A DNA stretch of 64,000 bases from Ferribacterium limneticum (GTDB lineage: Bacteria > Pseudomonadota > Gammaproteobacteria > Burkholderiales > Rhodocyclaceae). The notes below the pieces were generated by a model. The model did no database searches, was not told the origin of the DNA, and saw only the letters and a program-made list of their open reading frames with translations. The position numbers and the translations under genes were made by a program. Location of the stretch: positions 2,664,001 through 2,728,000 of the forward strand of contig NZ_CP075190.1 of NCBI RefSeq assembly GCF_020510585.1, in the 5' to 3' direction. The first letter of the stretch is position 1. Every line of letters starts with the position of its first letter. Below are positions 61,670 to 64,000 of the stretch, one piece after another.

Positions 61670-63781
61670 TCATTCCTTGGGTTTCGGTGTCCCTGATACA
61701 GGTTTTAGCCTATTAACGAGTTCACGGAGCAATGGTTCCCGTTCGCTCATTTGTGTGAGGAACTCTTGAACTGCCTGGCCGCCGAGTTCGCAAACCTGCT
61801 GAATCCGTGCATCATCACCAACAGGATCCGTTCCGACCAACAACGCCGTAAGAAGATCCATGTGGCCACGTCTTGATCGGAGCAGAACGTCATCCCATTT
61901 TTCAAAATCTATGGCTTCTGAACGATGGCTGGAGAGATAAGCTGCGTGACCACCCGATACGAGCAAACCTGACACTTTTGCGCTTTGGAAGCGTGATGCA
62001 AGATACAACACGTAAGAATGCAGTTGCTGGTATTCCTCTAGCTCCGCAACATCGCCCGGTCCTTTGAGTTCAACCACGAGTATTTCCCGATCCTCGGCCG
62101 TGCCGAAGAAAACGAAGTCAGGCAACGTACGATCAGCTGGAATGGGAGGAAACGGATTACGCTTTGCAATCAACTCGGCCTCGTCTTTGACGATGTTGGC
62201 AAGCGATTTCCGATAGACGAAGCGTTCATACTTCGAATGAAGTATCCAGGGAAAATTTTCGATGAGTTGCTGGAGTTGCGTTTCCTGGCCTTTGAGTATG
62301 TGCCCATGGAGCTGCGTTAGGGCAAAAACACGCAAAGAGAACGCCACTGCAAGTGACAAGCTCTCTGGTACCAATTCGTCGCTGAGCCTGTTTACTGACG
62401 ACACGAAGGCTGATGGTTCAAATGTTGTGACTTGAGTCCACAGTTCTTTGATTAATTTTCGAGCAGGCTCGTGCACCCATGCCTTCGCAGCGGCCTCGAT
62501 GAGGCGAACTTTGGCGTCTTGATCCTTCCCGAGGCGCGGCGTCACATCGCTAATTAAGTCCACCAAATGGCTCTTCTCGGAGGTCCGCAACTTGATGTCT
62601 GGGGAGTTGTTCAGAAAACCTTCGATCAGCGCGGTGTCTTCAATTTTTGATATCTCCTTTCTTCGCAGCTCATAGGAACTAATCCATGCAACTACGGACT
62701 GAGCCCCCCATGTGTAAAGGGATTCAAGATCTGAGTCTTCCCAATTCACGCTTGTCCGATCAGTGGAGATCGTATCTTGTTGCAACTCGTCAATCCAATC
62801 TGCTTCAACAACGGCATACATGTAGCGTGAGAAAATTTCACGTCCTTTGACGCCGAAAAAGAAGGGACGGTCCTGCCCAATCTTACCGTGAGCATAAACA
62901 CCAACACCGGCCTCCTCTTGTGACCAACTCGCAGCCTTAACGAAGCCAACCCAGAACTTTACCGATCTATTACCTACCGGCGTGGCAATAACGTGTTCCG
63001 ACATGCCTTGGCTCGGTATCCGAAGCTCCCACTCAGGAAATGCGTCGGTTTCAGTTAGCAAGCCACCATTGACGTGGACATTAAAATCAGATCGAGCCAA
63101 AGTGACAGTAAATCGACGCCCGAGCGATTCACGAAGCTGCACAGTCGAAATTGGCTTCCTTATTGTTAGTGAATTTGCATAAATCAACGTTCCAGCACCT
63201 GATTTTGCAATGGCTCCTTTGAATTTCTCGAGAATCCCCTGCATGGCAGGCTCTTGAGCAGACGTGACATCGCCAATGGGAATATCATCTGCCAAAACTT
63301 TTGGCGTATAAATAGCCGTGGCTGAGGCATCTTGACTTTCAGTCGCCAGCATCGCCGAATAGTCGAATCGGAGCCACATAGCGGCTCCATTGCGAACAGT
63401 CACTACATGGACGATTCGCGCAATTCCGAACGGCGCTAACTTGCCGATTCCCTTTCGCCCCATTGGATATCGAGCCCCTGAAGCGCCTGTGGTGGGCGCA
63501 GGCCTCGCTTTCGGCTGACCGACCACCAAATAATTGGTGACGAGATCTTGCTTACTCATGCCTCGACCATCGTCGTACACGCTGATGCCTTCTGGCGTAC
63601 CTTGGGCGGATACGTCTAGATCAATAAAGACATTGGACGCCATTGCATCCCATGAGTTTGATACTAGCTCTGCCAAAACATTCGTGGGTTTGTTCTGATA
63701 TAGCTTCAGGCCTAGATGTTCGATGACGTTGTGTGCAAACCGGAGAGTCAATGGTTGTGCATCTGAAGCAGGCTGATTCAT
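61670..63781 (-). CDS. GHKL (MORC/MutL-like) ATPase fused to a PD-(D/E)XK nuclease domain, protein B
   Basis: A 703-residue paralogue in architecture of protein A. GHKL motifs: Glu38, Asn42 and Asp45 in NVLAELVSNSWDA, VYDDGRGMSKQD and RKGIGKLAPFGI. Nuclease signature: Asp555 in TLPDFVFFG, Glu571 and Lys573 in LVVELKGPGD. The middle regions of A and B differ, so they are probably distinct subunits rather than a recent duplication. It starts the minus-strand operon that also holds vsr. A heteromeric A-B ATPase-nuclease is inferred. Confidence 0.85.
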   Translation of the reverse strand: MNQPASDAQPLTLRFAHNVIEHLGLKLYQNKPTNVLAELVSNSWDAMASNVFIDLDVSAQGTPEGISVYDDGRGMSKQDLVTNYLVVGQPKARPAPTTGASGARYPMGRKGIGKLAPFGIARIVHVVTVRNGAAMWLRFDYSAMLATESQDASATAIYTPKVLADDIPIGDVTSAQEPAMQGILEKFKGAIAKSGAGTLIYANSLTIRKPISTVQLRESLGRRFTVTLARSDFNVHVNGGLLTETDAFPEWELRIPSQGMSEHVIATPVGNRSVKFWVGFVKAASWSQEEAGVGVYAHGKIGQDRPFFFGVKGREIFSRYMYAVVEADWIDELQQDTISTDRTSVNWEDSDLESLYTWGAQSVVAWISSYELRRKEISKIEDTALIEGFLNNSPDIKLRTSEKSHLVDLISDVTPRLGKDQDAKVRLIEAAAKAWVHEPARKLIKELWTQVTTFEPSAFVSSVNRLSDELVPESLSLAVAFSLRVFALTQLHGHILKGQETQLQQLIENFPWILHSKYERFVYRKSLANIVKDEAELIAKRNPFPPIPADRTLPDFVFFGTAEDREILVVELKGPGDVAELEEYQQLHSYVLYLASRFQSAKVSGLLVSGGHAAYLSSHRSEAIDFEKWDDVLLRSRRGHMDLLTALLVGTDPVGDDARIQQVCELGGQAVQEFLTQMSEREPLLRELVNRLKPVSGTPKPKE

Positions 63782-64000
63782 GTAGTCTCCCTGAACTCTT
63801 GGCTAATGCAGGCCCTAAGCGCACCTTAGCAAAATATTTTTGGCATATTGCCTTGAACCATATGGAATAACAATGTTTGAGCTTGATATAAGGGCAAAAA
63901 ACAAGCCAAGCCACAGCAAATCAAGGGTAATAAAGTTTGTGGTAACCGAGTCAGCTAAACCCTGGCTGACGCCCCGAAGCAATGTGCCGATAGCCTTTGC
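63782..64000. other. Intergenic end of window, no gene recognised
   Basis: About 220 AT-rich bases upstream of GHKL protein B, presumably holding its promoter. I see no gene, tRNA, integrase or attachment-site repeat. The last 40 bases are somewhat more GC-rich and could begin another gene beyond the window. Confidence 0.4.

Larger units (their letters stand above)
56419..64000. mobile_element. AT-richer defence island inserted in comEC (right end not seen)
   Basis: From the comEC break to the window end, base composition is clearly more AT-rich and codon use differs from the flanking genes. The content is a HEPN-like protein, two GHKL-nuclease proteins, a C5-methyltransferase and a Vsr endonuclease. 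No integrase, transposase or tRNA is visible, so the mode of entry is unknown. The boundary at 56419 is inferred from the broken gene. Confidence 0.7.

Noticed and set aside
56419..64000. Search for integrase, transposase or tRNA that would explain the island
   Set aside because: None is visible in the part of the island inside the window; the mechanism is left open.

Overview
The window looks like a chromosome segment of a Rhodocyclaceae-type betaproteobacterium (Dechloromonas/Azonexus-like). The grounds are GC-rich codon use, a clade II-style nitrous oxide reductase accessory cluster, polyphosphate kinase, many PAS-type sensor kinases and abundant c-type cytochromes. The genus is an inference from gene content; no rRNA or tRNA gene is visible.

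Layout. 1-9.5 kb: the 3' half of a nos cluster (nosH, nosF, nosL, nosY and a TlpA-like thioredoxin), split by a large hybrid sensor kinase and an Aer-like chemoreceptor. 9.5-16.8 kb: a second hybrid kinase and a NarX/NarL-like pair, all on the minus strand. 17.1-19 kb: a small outer-membrane protein, a hypothetical gene and a TIR-transmembrane-SPOR fusion. 19.3-22.8 kb: a five-gene operon with an SHP-like cytochrome, a dihaem cytochrome, cytochrome b561 and a QseBC-like two-component system, preceded by tandem regulator half-sites. 23.9-35.4 kb (minus strand): an electron-transfer operon with a membrane cytochrome b-like protein, a 24-haem cytochrome, a giant cytochrome with about 60 CXXCH motifs, a TPR/beta-barrel protein and CcmI. 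35.6-41.4 kb: a divergent operon with a degenerate GGDEF protein, an Fe-S/FAD oxidoreductase, DUF6502- and DUF5666-like proteins and an outer-membrane protein. 41.4-56.1 kb: a TlpA-like thioredoxin, menE-menF, ppk, relA, a MITE-like element, a DMT transporter, mtfA, another hybrid kinase and two alpha/beta hydrolases.

At about 56.4 kb the host sequence is broken inside comEC, of which only the C-terminal metallo-beta-lactamase-like end remains. From there to at least 63.8 kb lies an AT-richer island. It carries a HEPN-like protein and a restriction-modification-type locus. That locus has two GHKL (MORC/MutL-like) ATPases, each fused to a PD-(D/E)XK nuclease domain, flanking a C5-cytosine methyltransferase and a Vsr endonuclease in two convergent operons. 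This is the best candidate for a little-described defence system.

A second genome-scale signal is a short dispersed repeat with core TTCCGGTTGACCGTAG, seen eight times between 1 and 47 kb, seven of them in the same orientation. Five copies sit just downstream of genes, three of these touching the stop codon. Three copies are embedded in coding sequence in three different reading frames.
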